The translations under genes were made by a program, and so were the position numbers. Below the pieces are notes generated by a model. The model worked only from the letters and a program-made list of their open reading frames with translations, made no database searches and was not told where the DNA came from. From a virus, in IMG/VR virus record IMGVR_UViG_3300032093_001041, positions 1-20,462 of that record: a stretch of DNA of 20,462 nt; one strand, 5' to 3'. Shown one piece after another: positions 6,652 to 14,739 of this stretch; within the stretch, counting starts at the first letter, position 1; each line of letters opens with the position of its first letter.

Positions 6652-7353
6652 ATGCATTTTAACGGACCCCTTTTTCTACATCCACCTAAAACTGGCGGAT
6701 CGTCTATTTTTAATGCGCTGGTACTAAGTAAAATCATTACATTAAAAGATTTAAAACTTGAAGATCTTTTATTAGATATTACAAAATTACATCAAACATT
6801 TGAATCTCATAATCTTCCGATGGATACTGAGTGTGCGGTAAGTGTGAGATGTCCGTACACACGATATGTGTCACTGTTTTATCAATTTTGTTCTGCCCAA
6901 GAAAATAAAAGTCCTGAAGCATTTACAATTCCACAATTTAAAAAATTCATGTTAAACATTCAACTTCGACCAACATGGATAACCTCTCCATGCACAAATT
7001 GGATTGATGGCATCACTGGGGGACTTCACATAATTAAATTTGAAAATTTAGTCGAAGACGTTAAAGCAGTTTACAGAGTTGACTTGAAAAGTTTTTCTAG
7101 AATAGATAGAACTGGTCTAGGTACTAGATACACATCTGTAGTATCAGAACAAGAGACAATTAAGTCAGTTTTGAAATACTACGATGACACAATAATAAAT
7201 TTTGTAAACGAGATTGCAGGTGAAGATTTTAATTGCTTTGGATATACCAAATTCAAAGATTATCAAGAAATGGTTAATTTTAGCAACGCCACTATTCCTA
7301 GCGGGAATGATCAGCTAGAAATATATACTAACACTACAACACAGAAGAGGTAA
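6652..7353 (+). CDS. Sulfotransferase-family protein, 233 aa
   Basis: The N-terminus FLHPPKTGGSSI (8-19) is the PAPS 5'-phosphosulfate loop, and VRCPYTRYVSLFYQF (65-79) is the 3'-phosphate motif of Golgi-type/bacterial carbohydrate sulfotransferases. The YYDD...NFVNEIAGEDF...FGY segment (176-198) matches the usual C-terminal end of the domain. It should move sulfate from PAPS to a hydroxyl, probably on a glycan; the target is unknown. The last ~24 residues (NATIPSGNDQLEIYTNTTTQ plus KR) are outside the normal fold and are shared with the 69-aa protein upstream. Leucine codons lean toward TTA more than in the replication genes, consistent with an acquired gene. Confidence 0.75.
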   Translation: MHFNGPLFLHPPKTGGSSIFNALVLSKIITLKDLKLEDLLLDITKLHQTFESHNLPMDTECAVSVRCPYTRYVSLFYQFCSAQENKSPEAFTIPQFKKFMLNIQLRPTWITSPCTNWIDGITGGLHIIKFENLVEDVKAVYRVDLKSFSRIDRTGLGTRYTSVVSEQETIKSVLKYYDDTIINFVNEIAGEDFNCFGYTKFKDYQEMVNFSNATIPSGNDQLEIYTNTTTQKR

Positions 7354-7359
7354 CAAATG
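7285..7359 (+). repeat. 75-bp imperfect direct repeat, copy 2
   Basis: Second copy of the repeat at 5994-6068, exactly 1291 bp downstream. It covers the 3' tail of the sulfotransferase-like gene, its stop codon and the ATG of the dsbA-like gene. It includes AGAAGAGG, the Shine-Dalgarno sequence for that gene. Confidence 0.8.
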
Positions 7360-7620
7360 GCTTTTAACAGAACTTTCAATGAAGAAGAAAAGGCACGCCT
7401 TAAGAGACTAATTGAAGAAGGTATGCAGGTTACTTACGAAATTGAAACACTAAAAGATGGTCTTCGCGACACAGTCAAAGCAATCGCAGAAGAAATGGAT
7501 CTTAAGCCTGCTACACTAACTAAGGCAATTAAGGTAGCACACAAAGCATCACTAGGTGATGAGCGTGACAAGTTTGATGAACTTGAAACTATCCTAGAAG
7601 CTGTTGGTAAGACACTCTAA
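7357..7620 (+). CDS. dsbA: DsbA-like double-stranded DNA-binding late-transcription protein, 87 aa
   Basis: Small, charged and mostly helical. The arrangement ETLKDGLRDTVKAIAEEM, then a central helix with KVAHKA, then GDERDKFDELETILEAV matches the layout of T4 DsbA (89 aa; compare its ELIKDIRIRAKDELG, LYHKDNRD and ETEEVVELYD segments). In T4, DsbA is a non-essential dsDNA-binding protein that enhances late transcription. Here it has a GAGG ribosome binding site supplied by direct-repeat copy 2 and lies between accessory oxygenase genes, an unusual place for a core-type gene. The match is from memory of the T4 protein, not an alignment. Confidence 0.6.
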   Translation: MAFNRTFNEEEKARLKRLIEEGMQVTYEIETLKDGLRDTVKAIAEEMDLKPATLTKAIKVAHKASLGDERDKFDELETILEAVGKTL

Positions 7621-7628
7621 GATTAAAA

Positions 7629-8183
7629 ATGTCCCTGGTAGCGAAATTTGATTCGGTATTTTCAGCTGATGAGATACTGCTAGTTAAAAAGAGTGTTGGT
7701 TCTGCTGTTGATCAGCATGACGATACTTTTGTTCGTAAACATGCTAATGTTAGCACTATACCAGGGTTCATTATTAAAAAATTATCTAAAATTATAAAAG
7801 AATCAAAAAATCATTTTAATTTAGAAATCTTTGACCCGATAGTGTTTGAGTCGTTTACCTATGGGATTTATCATAGCGGCCATGGTGCAGTTTTACATAA
7901 CGACGTTTGCACAACTAATTTGTTTAAAAGTCCTGCTAGAAAATTAACAGTTGTGGTAGGCCTTAATGACTCAAACTCTTATCAGGGTGGAGATATTGTT
8001 TTTCATTATACCAATGATGTTAACCAGTTGAACTTAGATTCAATAACACCAAGAGAAGCATTTAAATTAAATTTAGGTGACGTTATAATTTTTCCAAGTA
8101 TTGTACACCACGAAGTAACAAACATCACAGCTGGTCAGCGCGAAAGTTTAGTTACTCTGATTCTTGGTCCGGCATACCAATGA
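7629..8183 (+). CDS. 2OG-Fe(II) oxygenase, 184 aa (paralogue of the one at 6066)
   Basis: Catalytic residues are visible: His90 and Asp92 in VLHNDV, distal His161 in FPSIVHHEV, and Arg171 ten residues later. The core strand LTVVVGLNDSNSYQGGDIVF (106-125) is the family's GG-containing beta strand. It shares the IIFPS block and overall plan with the oxygenase at 6066, but the rest has diverged well. It starts 8 bp after the dsbA-like gene and its stop overlaps the next ATG (ATGA), so it is co-translated with the SGNH-like protein. The substrate is unknown; the adjoining sulfotransferase and SGNH genes make a glycan or glycopeptide plausible. Confidence 0.8.
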   Translation: MSLVAKFDSVFSADEILLVKKSVGSAVDQHDDTFVRKHANVSTIPGFIIKKLSKIIKESKNHFNLEIFDPIVFESFTYGIYHSGHGAVLHNDVCTTNLFKSPARKLTVVVGLNDSNSYQGGDIVFHYTNDVNQLNLDSITPREAFKLNLGDVIIFPSIVHHEVTNITAGQRESLVTLILGPAYQ

Positions 8184-8857
8184 TTGTTTTTTGTGGAGAT
8201 AGTTTCTGCCAACCTGACGATTATCCTTGGAACTGGATGCATCAAGTTTCAAAAAAATACAAGGATTCTTATGTTAGTTTAGGCAAAGACGCAGTAAGTA
8301 ATTTTGATATTATGTGTCAAGTTGAACATGCTGTTAGTCAGTTGGATTACAAATTACTAGTTGTATGTTTAACTACTATAGACCGCTTAGAAATAGATCA
8401 TAGAGATAATAGTGAGTTAGTGCCTGCTACATATAATCTAATGCGTGAAAGCATAGAAAGTAATACTCTTACAGCGTTATATAGAAAAAAGTACATCACC
8501 AATGATATGTTACCTTTTTTAAGTAGCATACCTATTAATTTAAAAAAGAATGAAGTATATATAGAACACATTATTAATCTATGCAAGTCAGTAAACAAGC
8601 CTTTTATTATATTCAATAATATATTTCCAATTTGGCGTAATACCAATTATGTTCATAGGTTAAAGTATATTGTTGATGGGCCAGCATCAGCAATGGAGGA
8701 AAAAGATTTCCTTCCTAAATCAAAATTTGATGCGCTCCACGATGGTATAATAGAACGACAGATTCCTGTTGCAGATAGAAGTTGTCATCTAACTATTAGT
8801 CAAAGCGTTAGTTGGGCCGAGCGGGCCATCAGCTACATAGATAAAGAAATAACATAA
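8180..8857 (+). CDS. SGNH/GDSL-hydrolase-like protein, 225 aa
   Basis: The N-terminus MIVFCGDSFC has the GDS nucleophile block (Ser8) on the first strand. The C-terminal ADRSCHLT (Asp199, His203) fits the catalytic Asp/His pair of SGNH hydrolases. Between them are alternating hydrophobic strands (LLVVCLTT, PFIIFNNIF) typical of a flavodoxin-like sandwich. The usual Gly and Asn blocks are weak, so it is a divergent member and could be an esterase, a deacetylase or a non-catalytic relative. It overlaps the oxygenase stop by 4 bp. Leucine codons are mostly TTA, unlike the polymerase and clamp genes, consistent with an acquired accessory gene. Confidence 0.6.
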   Translation: MIVFCGDSFCQPDDYPWNWMHQVSKKYKDSYVSLGKDAVSNFDIMCQVEHAVSQLDYKLLVVCLTTIDRLEIDHRDNSELVPATYNLMRESIESNTLTALYRKKYITNDMLPFLSSIPINLKKNEVYIEHIINLCKSVNKPFIIFNNIFPIWRNTNYVHRLKYIVDGPASAMEEKDFLPKSKFDALHDGIIERQIPVADRSCHLTISQSVSWAERAISYIDKEIT

Positions 8858-8865
8858 AGATTCAG

Positions 8866-8894
8866 TTGACAATACTGGCATTCTTATGTATAAT
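8866..8894 (+). promoter_or_regulatory. Full-consensus sigma70 promoter for DNA polymerase
   Basis: TTGACA (8866-8871), a 17-nt spacer and TATAAT (8889-8894): both boxes are perfect and spacing is optimal. The ATG at 8921 follows about 20 nt after the predicted start. This is the strongest promoter in the window and should be read by unmodified host polymerase, marking the start of the replication unit. Confidence 0.85.
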
Positions 8895-8920
8895 GTAAAA
8901 TCATTAGATAGGATTCATAC

Positions 8921-11608
8921 ATGAGTTACGTAGACGCCTTCTACGATAAGAATAAAGATTCAGTGCATGTTGCAGAACGTGTTAACGGTAAACGAATTCT
9001 AGTAGAACACCGTCCCGAATATAATTTTTATGTTGCAGATCCAAAAGGCAGTCGCCGTAGTATTTACGGCGAGCCCGTTACCGAACTAAGGTGCAAGTCA
9101 TTTAAGGACTTTCGTAAGAATGTTGCAATCAATAGTTCAAACAGAACATTTGAAAGCGACATCAAACCTCTTAATAAGACAATCGCAAAACACTACAATG
9201 GTGTTGAACCGCCTAAACTTCAAACAGCATTTTTCGACATTGAGGTAGACTTTGATCCTCTGAGGGGTTATGCAAGCCCTGATGACGCATTCATGCCAAT
9301 TACTGCTATTGGTGTGTACCTACAATGGCTCAACGCAATGATCTGTTTAGCAGTTCCTCCTAAAACACTTAGTTGGGATCAGGCACAGAATATTGCTAAA
9401 GATATACCTGAGGTAATGCTTTTTCAAACAGAAAAAGAAATGCTCGAAGTATTTTTATCGTTGATTGAAGATGCAGACATCCTAAGCGGTTGGAACAGTG
9501 AAGGCTACGATATTCCTTACACAACTAATAGAATTGTTAAGGTATTGAGTCGAAACGATACAAGGCGCTTATGTCTTTGGGACCAATTGCCAAAAGAAAG
9601 AATGTATGAAGCGTTTGGTAGTGAACGCCAAACCTATGATCTAATTGGTCGTGTGCATTTAGACTATATGCAACTATATCGCAAATACAATTACGAAGAG
9701 CGGCACAGTTATCGACTAGACTACATCGGTGAGATGGAGATTGGTGAACGCAAGGTTGCATATGAAGGCAGCTTAGATCGCTTATATAATCACGACTTTA
9801 AAAAGTTTTTAGATTATAACATTCAAGATACTATGCTACTTAATAAGTTAGATAAGAAGCTACAGTTCATTGACTTAGCAAACACAATTGCACACGATAA
9901 TACTGTGTTGCTGCCCACAACAATGGGTGCCGTAGCAACCACAGAACAAGCCATCATTAACGAAGCACATCGACGAGGCTTCGTCGTACCTGATAGAATT
10001 CGTAGCAGTGATAATGCTGACACACAAGCAGCAGGTGCATATGTAGCCTTTCCAAAGAAAGGATATCACGAGTGGGTAGGCAGTATGGATATCAATTCAC
10101 TGTATCCATCAGTATTCCGTGCGCTGAACATGGCGCCTGAAACTATTGTAGGACAAATTAAACCCGTATACACTGATGAAGAAATCCAAAGTAAAATGCG
10201 TTTGCAAAAGATGAGTTTTGCTGATGCATGGTCAGGTAAATTTGGTACAAATGAATTTGAATATGTAATTGACAAAGACATCAATCATCCGCTAGTACTA
10301 GAACTTGAGGGTGGTGAGCGACTGGAATGTACCGGTGCAGATATCTACAATCTAGTATTTAAAAGTGGCCAGCCATGGAACATCAGTGCCAACGGCACTA
10401 TCTTTAAAACAGATGTACAGGGTATTGTTCCCGGATTACTAGAGCGTTGGTACAGTGAGCGTAAAGATCTACAAAAGAAAAAGAAAGAAGCAACTACATC
10501 AGAGGAAAAGGCTTACTGGGATAAGCGTCAGCTAGTTAAAAAGATTAACTTGAACAGCTTGTATGGCGCTATTTTGAATCCAGGATGCCGCTTCTTTGAC
10601 AAGCGTATTGGTCAAAGTACGACACTAACTGGTCGACGTATTACGCGACACATGGCTGCTAAAACCAACGAGCTGCTCACAGGCGAGTACGATCACTTAG
10701 GGCCATGCATTATTTATGGTGACACTGACTCGGTATACTTTACCGCTACTCCTGCACTACCAAAAGATACAGAATTAGATCTAGAAAGTGCAGTAAAACT
10801 ATATGACCATGTTAGCGACACAGTAAGCGACACATTTCCAGAATTTCTAAAACAAGATTTTAATGTTCCGTTGATAGCCGGCGAAGTATTAAAAGCTGGC
10901 CGAGAAGTAGTTGGGCGAGCCGGATTGTTCATTACTAAAAAGCGTTATGCAATCAACTGTTGGGACATCGAAGGTTATCAACCTGATGGTGGCAAGCTCA
11001 AGGTTATGGGCATGGAAATCAAGCGCAGTGATACACCTGAATTTGTACAGGACTTTCTAGAAAAGATATTGTTTGATGCCCTTAGTGGCAAGGGCGAAAA
11101 AGAAGTTATTGAATATATCAAACAGTTCAAAAAGGATTTCCAAAGTATTGAGCCTTGGAAGAAGGGTATGCCCAAGCGTGTGAATAACCTCACGCAGTAT
11201 ACTAAGAAGATTGAAAAGAAACAAGCAAACGAAAAGAACATTCGTCTACAGCGGCTAAGAGAAATTGCAGAAGAAATTGAAGATGGTACTATACCAGGTC
11301 ATGTTAGAGCAAGTATCAATTGGAATCAGCTAAAACAAGCACACAGTGACGCATACAGTACAACTATTATGGATGGTGCTAAAGTAATTGTTTGCAGACT
11401 AAAAAGCAATCCAATGGGATATAAGAGTATTGCATATCCCACTGATGAGACCAATCTTCCTCAATGGTTTAAAGAACTACCGTTTGATGAAGTAGAAATG
11501 GAGACCGCTGTACTAGACAAAAAGATACAAAATGTGCTAGGACAAATGGGATGGGATTTGGATAGAACCAAAGAGAGTGAGGCATTTGGTGAATTTTTTG
11601 AATTTTAG
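8921..11608 (+). CDS. 43: DNA polymerase, family B (T4 gp43-like), 895 aa
   Basis: Replicative polymerase with 3'-5' proofreading. Exonuclease motifs: FFDIEVDF (Asp106, Glu108), ILSGWNSEGYDIPY (187-200) and YNIQDTML (Asp303). Polymerase motifs: SMDINSLYPSV (388-398, Asp390), KKINLNSLYGAI (540-551) and IYGDTDSVY (598-606, Asp601 and Asp603). The ITKKRYAI segment follows. Length equals that of T4 gp43 (898 aa) and all catalytic residues are intact, with no intein or split. It has its own consensus promoter; a 66-aa gene and the sliding clamp gene follow, giving a compact replication module. Confidence 0.97.
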   Translation: MSYVDAFYDKNKDSVHVAERVNGKRILVEHRPEYNFYVADPKGSRRSIYGEPVTELRCKSFKDFRKNVAINSSNRTFESDIKPLNKTIAKHYNGVEPPKLQTAFFDIEVDFDPLRGYASPDDAFMPITAIGVYLQWLNAMICLAVPPKTLSWDQAQNIAKDIPEVMLFQTEKEMLEVFLSLIEDADILSGWNSEGYDIPYTTNRIVKVLSRNDTRRLCLWDQLPKERMYEAFGSERQTYDLIGRVHLDYMQLYRKYNYEERHSYRLDYIGEMEIGERKVAYEGSLDRLYNHDFKKFLDYNIQDTMLLNKLDKKLQFIDLANTIAHDNTVLLPTTMGAVATTEQAIINEAHRRGFVVPDRIRSSDNADTQAAGAYVAFPKKGYHEWVGSMDINSLYPSVFRALNMAPETIVGQIKPVYTDEEIQSKMRLQKMSFADAWSGKFGTNEFEYVIDKDINHPLVLELEGGERLECTGADIYNLVFKSGQPWNISANGTIFKTDVQGIVPGLLERWYSERKDLQKKKKEATTSEEKAYWDKRQLVKKINLNSLYGAILNPGCRFFDKRIGQSTTLTGRRITRHMAAKTNELLTGEYDHLGPCIIYGDTDSVYFTATPALPKDTELDLESAVKLYDHVSDTVSDTFPEFLKQDFNVPLIAGEVLKAGREVVGRAGLFITKKRYAINCWDIEGYQPDGGKLKVMGMEIKRSDTPEFVQDFLEKILFDALSGKGEKEVIEYIKQFKKDFQSIEPWKKGMPKRVNNLTQYTKKIEKKQANEKNIRLQRLREIAEEIEDGTIPGHVRASINWNQLKQAHSDAYSTTIMDGAKVIVCRLKSNPMGYKSIAYPTDETNLPQWFKELPFDEVEMETAVLDKKIQNVLGQMGWDLDRTKESEAFGEFFEF

Positions 11609-11632
11609 TCAAAGAAAAGTGTATGATTTCAC

Positions 11633-11660
11633 TTGACAGATCTAAATATTAATGTATACT
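11633..11660 (+). promoter_or_regulatory. Sigma70-like promoter for the 66-aa/clamp/dpdA operon
   Basis: TTGACA (11633-11638), a 16-nt spacer, TATACT (11655-11660). It is followed by a strong AGGAG ribosome binding site and ATG at 11684. The next three genes are nearly contiguous (gaps of 1-2 bp), so this promoter likely drives them all. Confidence 0.75.
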
Positions 11661-11683
11661 AAACAAAATCTAGGAGAATCATA

Positions 11684-11884
11684 ATGGCAAAAGTAACTAA
11701 GATTGCAGACAAACTTGCAAAAGTAAATGACAACTTTAGTGTTAACATGTACGACAATGGCTTCATGCTTGAAATTGGCGGACAGAATAAAAAGGATGAT
11801 TGGGCTACAGCAAAAATTACCTGTAATTCAATTGAAGAACTTGTAGAACTAATCAAAGAAGCAGCAGCAATGGAGCGCGAATAA
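11684..11884 (+). CDS. Small protein of unknown function, 66 aa
   Basis: A genuine small gene: consensus promoter, AGGAG ribosome binding site, and direct linkage to the clamp gene 2 bp downstream. The predicted fold is a helix (KVTKIADKLAKVND), two or three strands (FSVNMYDNGFMLEIGG, TAKITC), then an acidic helix (SIEELVELIKEAAAMERE). No Cys pair or catalytic motif is seen. I do not recognise the family. Location between polymerase and clamp suggests, without proving, a replication-related role. Confidence 0.7.
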   Translation: MAKVTKIADKLAKVNDNFSVNMYDNGFMLEIGGQNKKDDWATAKITCNSIEELVELIKEAAAMERE

Positions 11885-11886
11885 AC

Positions 11887-12645
11887 ATGGCTAAGAATAA
11901 TTATATTAAAGACACCCTTAAGGATGTGCTAAAGCATACCCATAGTTTGGGTATTTTTGAAATGGTAAAAATCTCAGGTACAATGGAAGAAACGTCTGTT
12001 GAAACTGTTGACGGAGATAAGACTGTTATCTTTAAGGGTAAGACTGTAAACCCTGTACCAGACTTTGTTGACGCTACTATCGGCCTAAGCCGTATGGGCG
12101 TGTTGCAGGGCTACTTGCAATATCCTGGGTTTGACGATGAAGGTGCAACTGTTCAGGTAACAACGCAGAATCGTAACGGTGAAGATGTTCCAGTTGAAGT
12201 TGAGTTTGTTGCTGCTGACGGCACTGACGCACACTATCGCTTTATGCTCGCTGATGTTGTTAATCAGCAGTTAAAGGAAATCAAGTTTAAGGGTGCAGAG
12301 TTTGATGTTAACATCATTCCAACAGCAAAGAACCTAAAGGATCTCGGTTACTTCAACAGCGTACTTGGTGCATATGAGGCTAACTTTGCTCCAAAGACCA
12401 AGGATGGCAAACTGTACTTTCACATTGGTGATGGTGTAAGTGACCGTACAAAGATTCTTATTGCAGAGGGTGTTGATGGCGATATCACACACGAGTTTCG
12501 CTGGCCTTTAGACATCGTGCTAAAGATCCTGCGCCTGGGTGATAGTGCAAACATCGTACTAAGCATCAACAACAAGGGTTTGCTACAGATTAAGGTATTG
12601 AGCGGACTAGGCGAGTATACATACCTACTACCAGCAAAGGGTTAA
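11887..12645 (+). CDS. 45: Sliding clamp (T4 gp45-like), 252 aa
   Basis: The C-terminal pattern, a strand-rich stretch ending DIVLKILRLGDSANIVLSIN and then GLLQIKVLSGLGEYTYLLPA, is characteristic of phage processivity clamps. Length (252 aa; T4 gp45 is 228) and position right after the polymerase gene agree. The trimeric ring tethers the polymerase to DNA and, in T4-like phages, also activates late promoters such as those seen here at 4209 and 20132. The ribosome binding site is weak and lies within the end of the 66-aa gene, suggesting coupled translation. No clamp-loader genes (44/62) are in the window. Confidence 0.8.
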   Translation: MAKNNYIKDTLKDVLKHTHSLGIFEMVKISGTMEETSVETVDGDKTVIFKGKTVNPVPDFVDATIGLSRMGVLQGYLQYPGFDDEGATVQVTTQNRNGEDVPVEVEFVAADGTDAHYRFMLADVVNQQLKEIKFKGAEFDVNIIPTAKNLKDLGYFNSVLGAYEANFAPKTKDGKLYFHIGDGVSDRTKILIAEGVDGDITHEFRWPLDIVLKILRLGDSANIVLSINNKGLLQIKVLSGLGEYTYLLPAKG

Positions 12646-12646
12646 T

Positions 12647-14203
12647 ATGAAAGATTTAGGTAAGCGTCAGAGTGATTATGCGGTATATTTGCCTGCTATC
12701 AGCAGTTTCTATACCAAGCAACTACAAAAGACACTAGCTAATCCTAGTGACTGGCGTACACCAGCTGGGTTTGAATTAGGTAATGCAGGACTTGATTTCC
12801 TTAAAAAGGATCAGTCCTATTACCATTATCCATACGGACTATACTCGGCAGGTCACGCACACTTAGATCCTGCTCGCAGCGATACCGAAGAGCCAATGGT
12901 TCAATTGCGCGATCGAAATGTAACAACTATCTTAGGCGACTCCGGTGGATTTCAGGTTGCTAGTGGTGTGCTAAAACTTGATTGGTCTAACGCTAAAGAT
13001 CCTAATGATCCAAGTCGCTTAGAACTTTGCGAAAAGATTCTACGCTGGCTTGAACACACAGCAGACTGGGCAATGACATTGGATATTCCAGGCTTTGCTG
13101 CCGTTCCACCATACAATAAGAAAACCGGTCTTACAAAGATTCAAGATACCATTGATATTAGTATGTTGAATTTAGATTATTTTGTACGCAATCGTGTACC
13201 AGGAAAAACTAAGTTTCTTAATGTTCTTTCAGGTACCGATCAAAAAAGTGCAGATGATTGGTATGAAAGTGTAAAACATTTTAGTGATCCAAAGTTTGTT
13301 GCTGCCAATTATGGTGATGCTGATCGCACACTAGAAGGCTATGCTTTCGCAGGTATTAACATGCGTAATATGCCCATTGCCCTTAAGCGTATTCTTAAGT
13401 TACGAGAAGATGGTCTCTTAGAAGGTAAGGGTTGGATTCACTTCCTTGGTACAGGTAAATTGAATTGGGCTTGCTACCTTACCAGCATTCAGCGTATGCT
13501 TCGTAAGCATGATAGTCCTAATATTACAATTAGTTTTGACGCAGCTAGTCCGTTTGTGAATACTGCATACGGTCAGTGCTACAGCTACAACTACTTCTCG
13601 CCCAAGCGTTTTGGTTACTTTATGAACCGAGCATTTGATAATCAGAAGCTCAAGGGCAGTACATTGCCTATGCCGTTCAATGGTCCAATTATGGAACGCC
13701 TTGTTGCAGGTGATATCTGCTGCATGGAAGAGGGTGATTTAGATCGTAACGATAAAGCAAAAACTAAAGAAAGCACAAGCTGGGATACACAGAGCTACCT
13801 TTACTATATGGCGCATAGCGTGTACAATCATATCACTGCGGTTCAGGAAGCTAATCGTTTAGCTGATATGGAAAAGTATCGCGCTAATGTACATTACAGT
13901 GATTGGATCAATGACAAGACCAATAAAGGAACAAACGAGTTTAGCCCATATATTCCATATAGTGTGGTATACTTTGATAGTTTCGTACAAGAAGTATTAG
14001 ATCCAGCATGTCCTAATCCATACGAACTTATTGACAAGTACAGCAAGTTCCTAGAAGAAATTAGCTTTGGTAGCTATGCTACTGAAACACATCTCGATAC
14101 AAGTTTCTTTGAAGAAGCGTCAACCGCAGTACACGACGAGACTGTTAGCAGAGAAGAAGAAATGCTTGATCCTGCAATGATGGGAGGCTTTGGTGAAGAA
14201 TAG
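12647..14203 (+). CDS. dpdA: DpdA/tRNA-guanine-transglycosylase-like DNA base-exchange enzyme, 518 aa
   Basis: The TGT signature LGDSGGFQVASG (97-107) carries the active-site Asp98. A second Asp follows in MTLDIPG (Asp146). HFLGTGKLNW (265-274) matches the 'LGIG' substrate loop, and SFDAASPF (297-304) fits the strand bearing the nucleophilic Asp (Asp298). In phages this superfamily includes DpdA, which swaps guanine in DNA for a 7-deazaguanine. A QueD-like gene and folE in the same window support DNA modification rather than tRNA work. I see no TGT-type CxCxxC zinc motif after the nucleophile, and the protein is much longer than bacterial TGT (about 375 aa). The Arg/Asp/Glu-rich C-terminal ~150 residues are unexplained. 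It starts 1 bp after the clamp stop. Confidence 0.75.
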   Translation: MKDLGKRQSDYAVYLPAISSFYTKQLQKTLANPSDWRTPAGFELGNAGLDFLKKDQSYYHYPYGLYSAGHAHLDPARSDTEEPMVQLRDRNVTTILGDSGGFQVASGVLKLDWSNAKDPNDPSRLELCEKILRWLEHTADWAMTLDIPGFAAVPPYNKKTGLTKIQDTIDISMLNLDYFVRNRVPGKTKFLNVLSGTDQKSADDWYESVKHFSDPKFVAANYGDADRTLEGYAFAGINMRNMPIALKRILKLREDGLLEGKGWIHFLGTGKLNWACYLTSIQRMLRKHDSPNITISFDAASPFVNTAYGQCYSYNYFSPKRFGYFMNRAFDNQKLKGSTLPMPFNGPIMERLVAGDICCMEEGDLDRNDKAKTKESTSWDTQSYLYYMAHSVYNHITAVQEANRLADMEKYRANVHYSDWINDKTNKGTNEFSPYIPYSVVYFDSFVQEVLDPACPNPYELIDKYSKFLEEISFGSYATETHLDTSFFEEASTAVHDETVSREEEMLDPAMMGGFGEE

Positions 14204-14708
14204 AGACGGTCATGACGATAGCACAAAGTTCTTTATTGGAACTGAAGTAGAGCATACACCTGCATATGGACAGAGAACTCTGTTTGTTGTAGGACTACAG
14301 CCCAAGGAAGAAATTTTAGCTCGTGCATTAAACAATAAATGTCCACATATCTATCTAGGTGCTAATCAAAGTTTTGCGCCCAATGAGAAAGAATGGGAGA
14401 ATTGGGATAAGTTAGTTACCGGATTACTAAAAGATGGTATTTGGGTTACATTAGATTTTGACAGCAAATATGCTAATCATCCGTGGTTCCACGATAATGG
14501 TTGGAATGAATATGATAACTTTATCCCCATGATTAGTGTTAAGCTACCCTATATTAGATTATACAATTATAATGCTACAGTTAAGATTGACGACAAAGGA
14601 TTTAAAGAATCTAATCCGGGTGTTTGGTGTCACAGCTTACACAGCCTACAAAACAGAGAACAATTTACGGATTGGTCTAAATACACTAAGGATGAAGTAA
14701 TTACTTGA
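14193..14708 (+). CDS. Unrecognised protein overlapping dpdA, 171 aa (GTG start)
   Basis: The start is set by GGGAGG at 14182-14187, 5 nt before GTG 14193. A TTG at 14190 is in frame but only 2 nt from that sequence. It overlaps the dpdA stop by 11 bp, so the two are probably translated together. Conserved-looking blocks: FIGTEVEHTPAYGQRTLFVV (N-terminus), CPHIYLGANQSF, and GIWVTLDFDSKYANHPWF, then a short CHSLHSL near the end. Alternating strands and helices suggest an alpha/beta fold. There is no CxxxCxxC, so it is not a complete radical-SAM QueE. I do not recognise it; tight coupling to dpdA makes a role in base modification the leading guess. Confidence 0.7.
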   Translation: MKNRDGHDDSTKFFIGTEVEHTPAYGQRTLFVVGLQPKEEILARALNNKCPHIYLGANQSFAPNEKEWENWDKLVTGLLKDGIWVTLDFDSKYANHPWFHDNGWNEYDNFIPMISVKLPYIRLYNYNATVKIDDKGFKESNPGVWCHSLHSLQNREQFTDWSKYTKDEVIT

Positions 14709-14732
14709 CCTTTATCCAAAGTGCAATACTAT
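14705..14732 (+). promoter_or_regulatory. Sigma70-like promoter giving a probable leaderless transcript
   Basis: TTGACC (14705-14710), a 16-nt spacer, TACTAT (14727-14732). The -35 overlaps the stop codon of the upstream gene. Seven bases after the -10 is the A of the ATG at 14740, and no Shine-Dalgarno sequence lies in between. Confidence 0.6.
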
Positions 14733-14739
14733 AAAATAT

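Noticed and set aside
14193-14708. The unknown gene after dpdA as a QueE radical-SAM enzyme.
   Set aside because: It has no CxxxCxxC iron-sulfur motif; only isolated cysteines are present.
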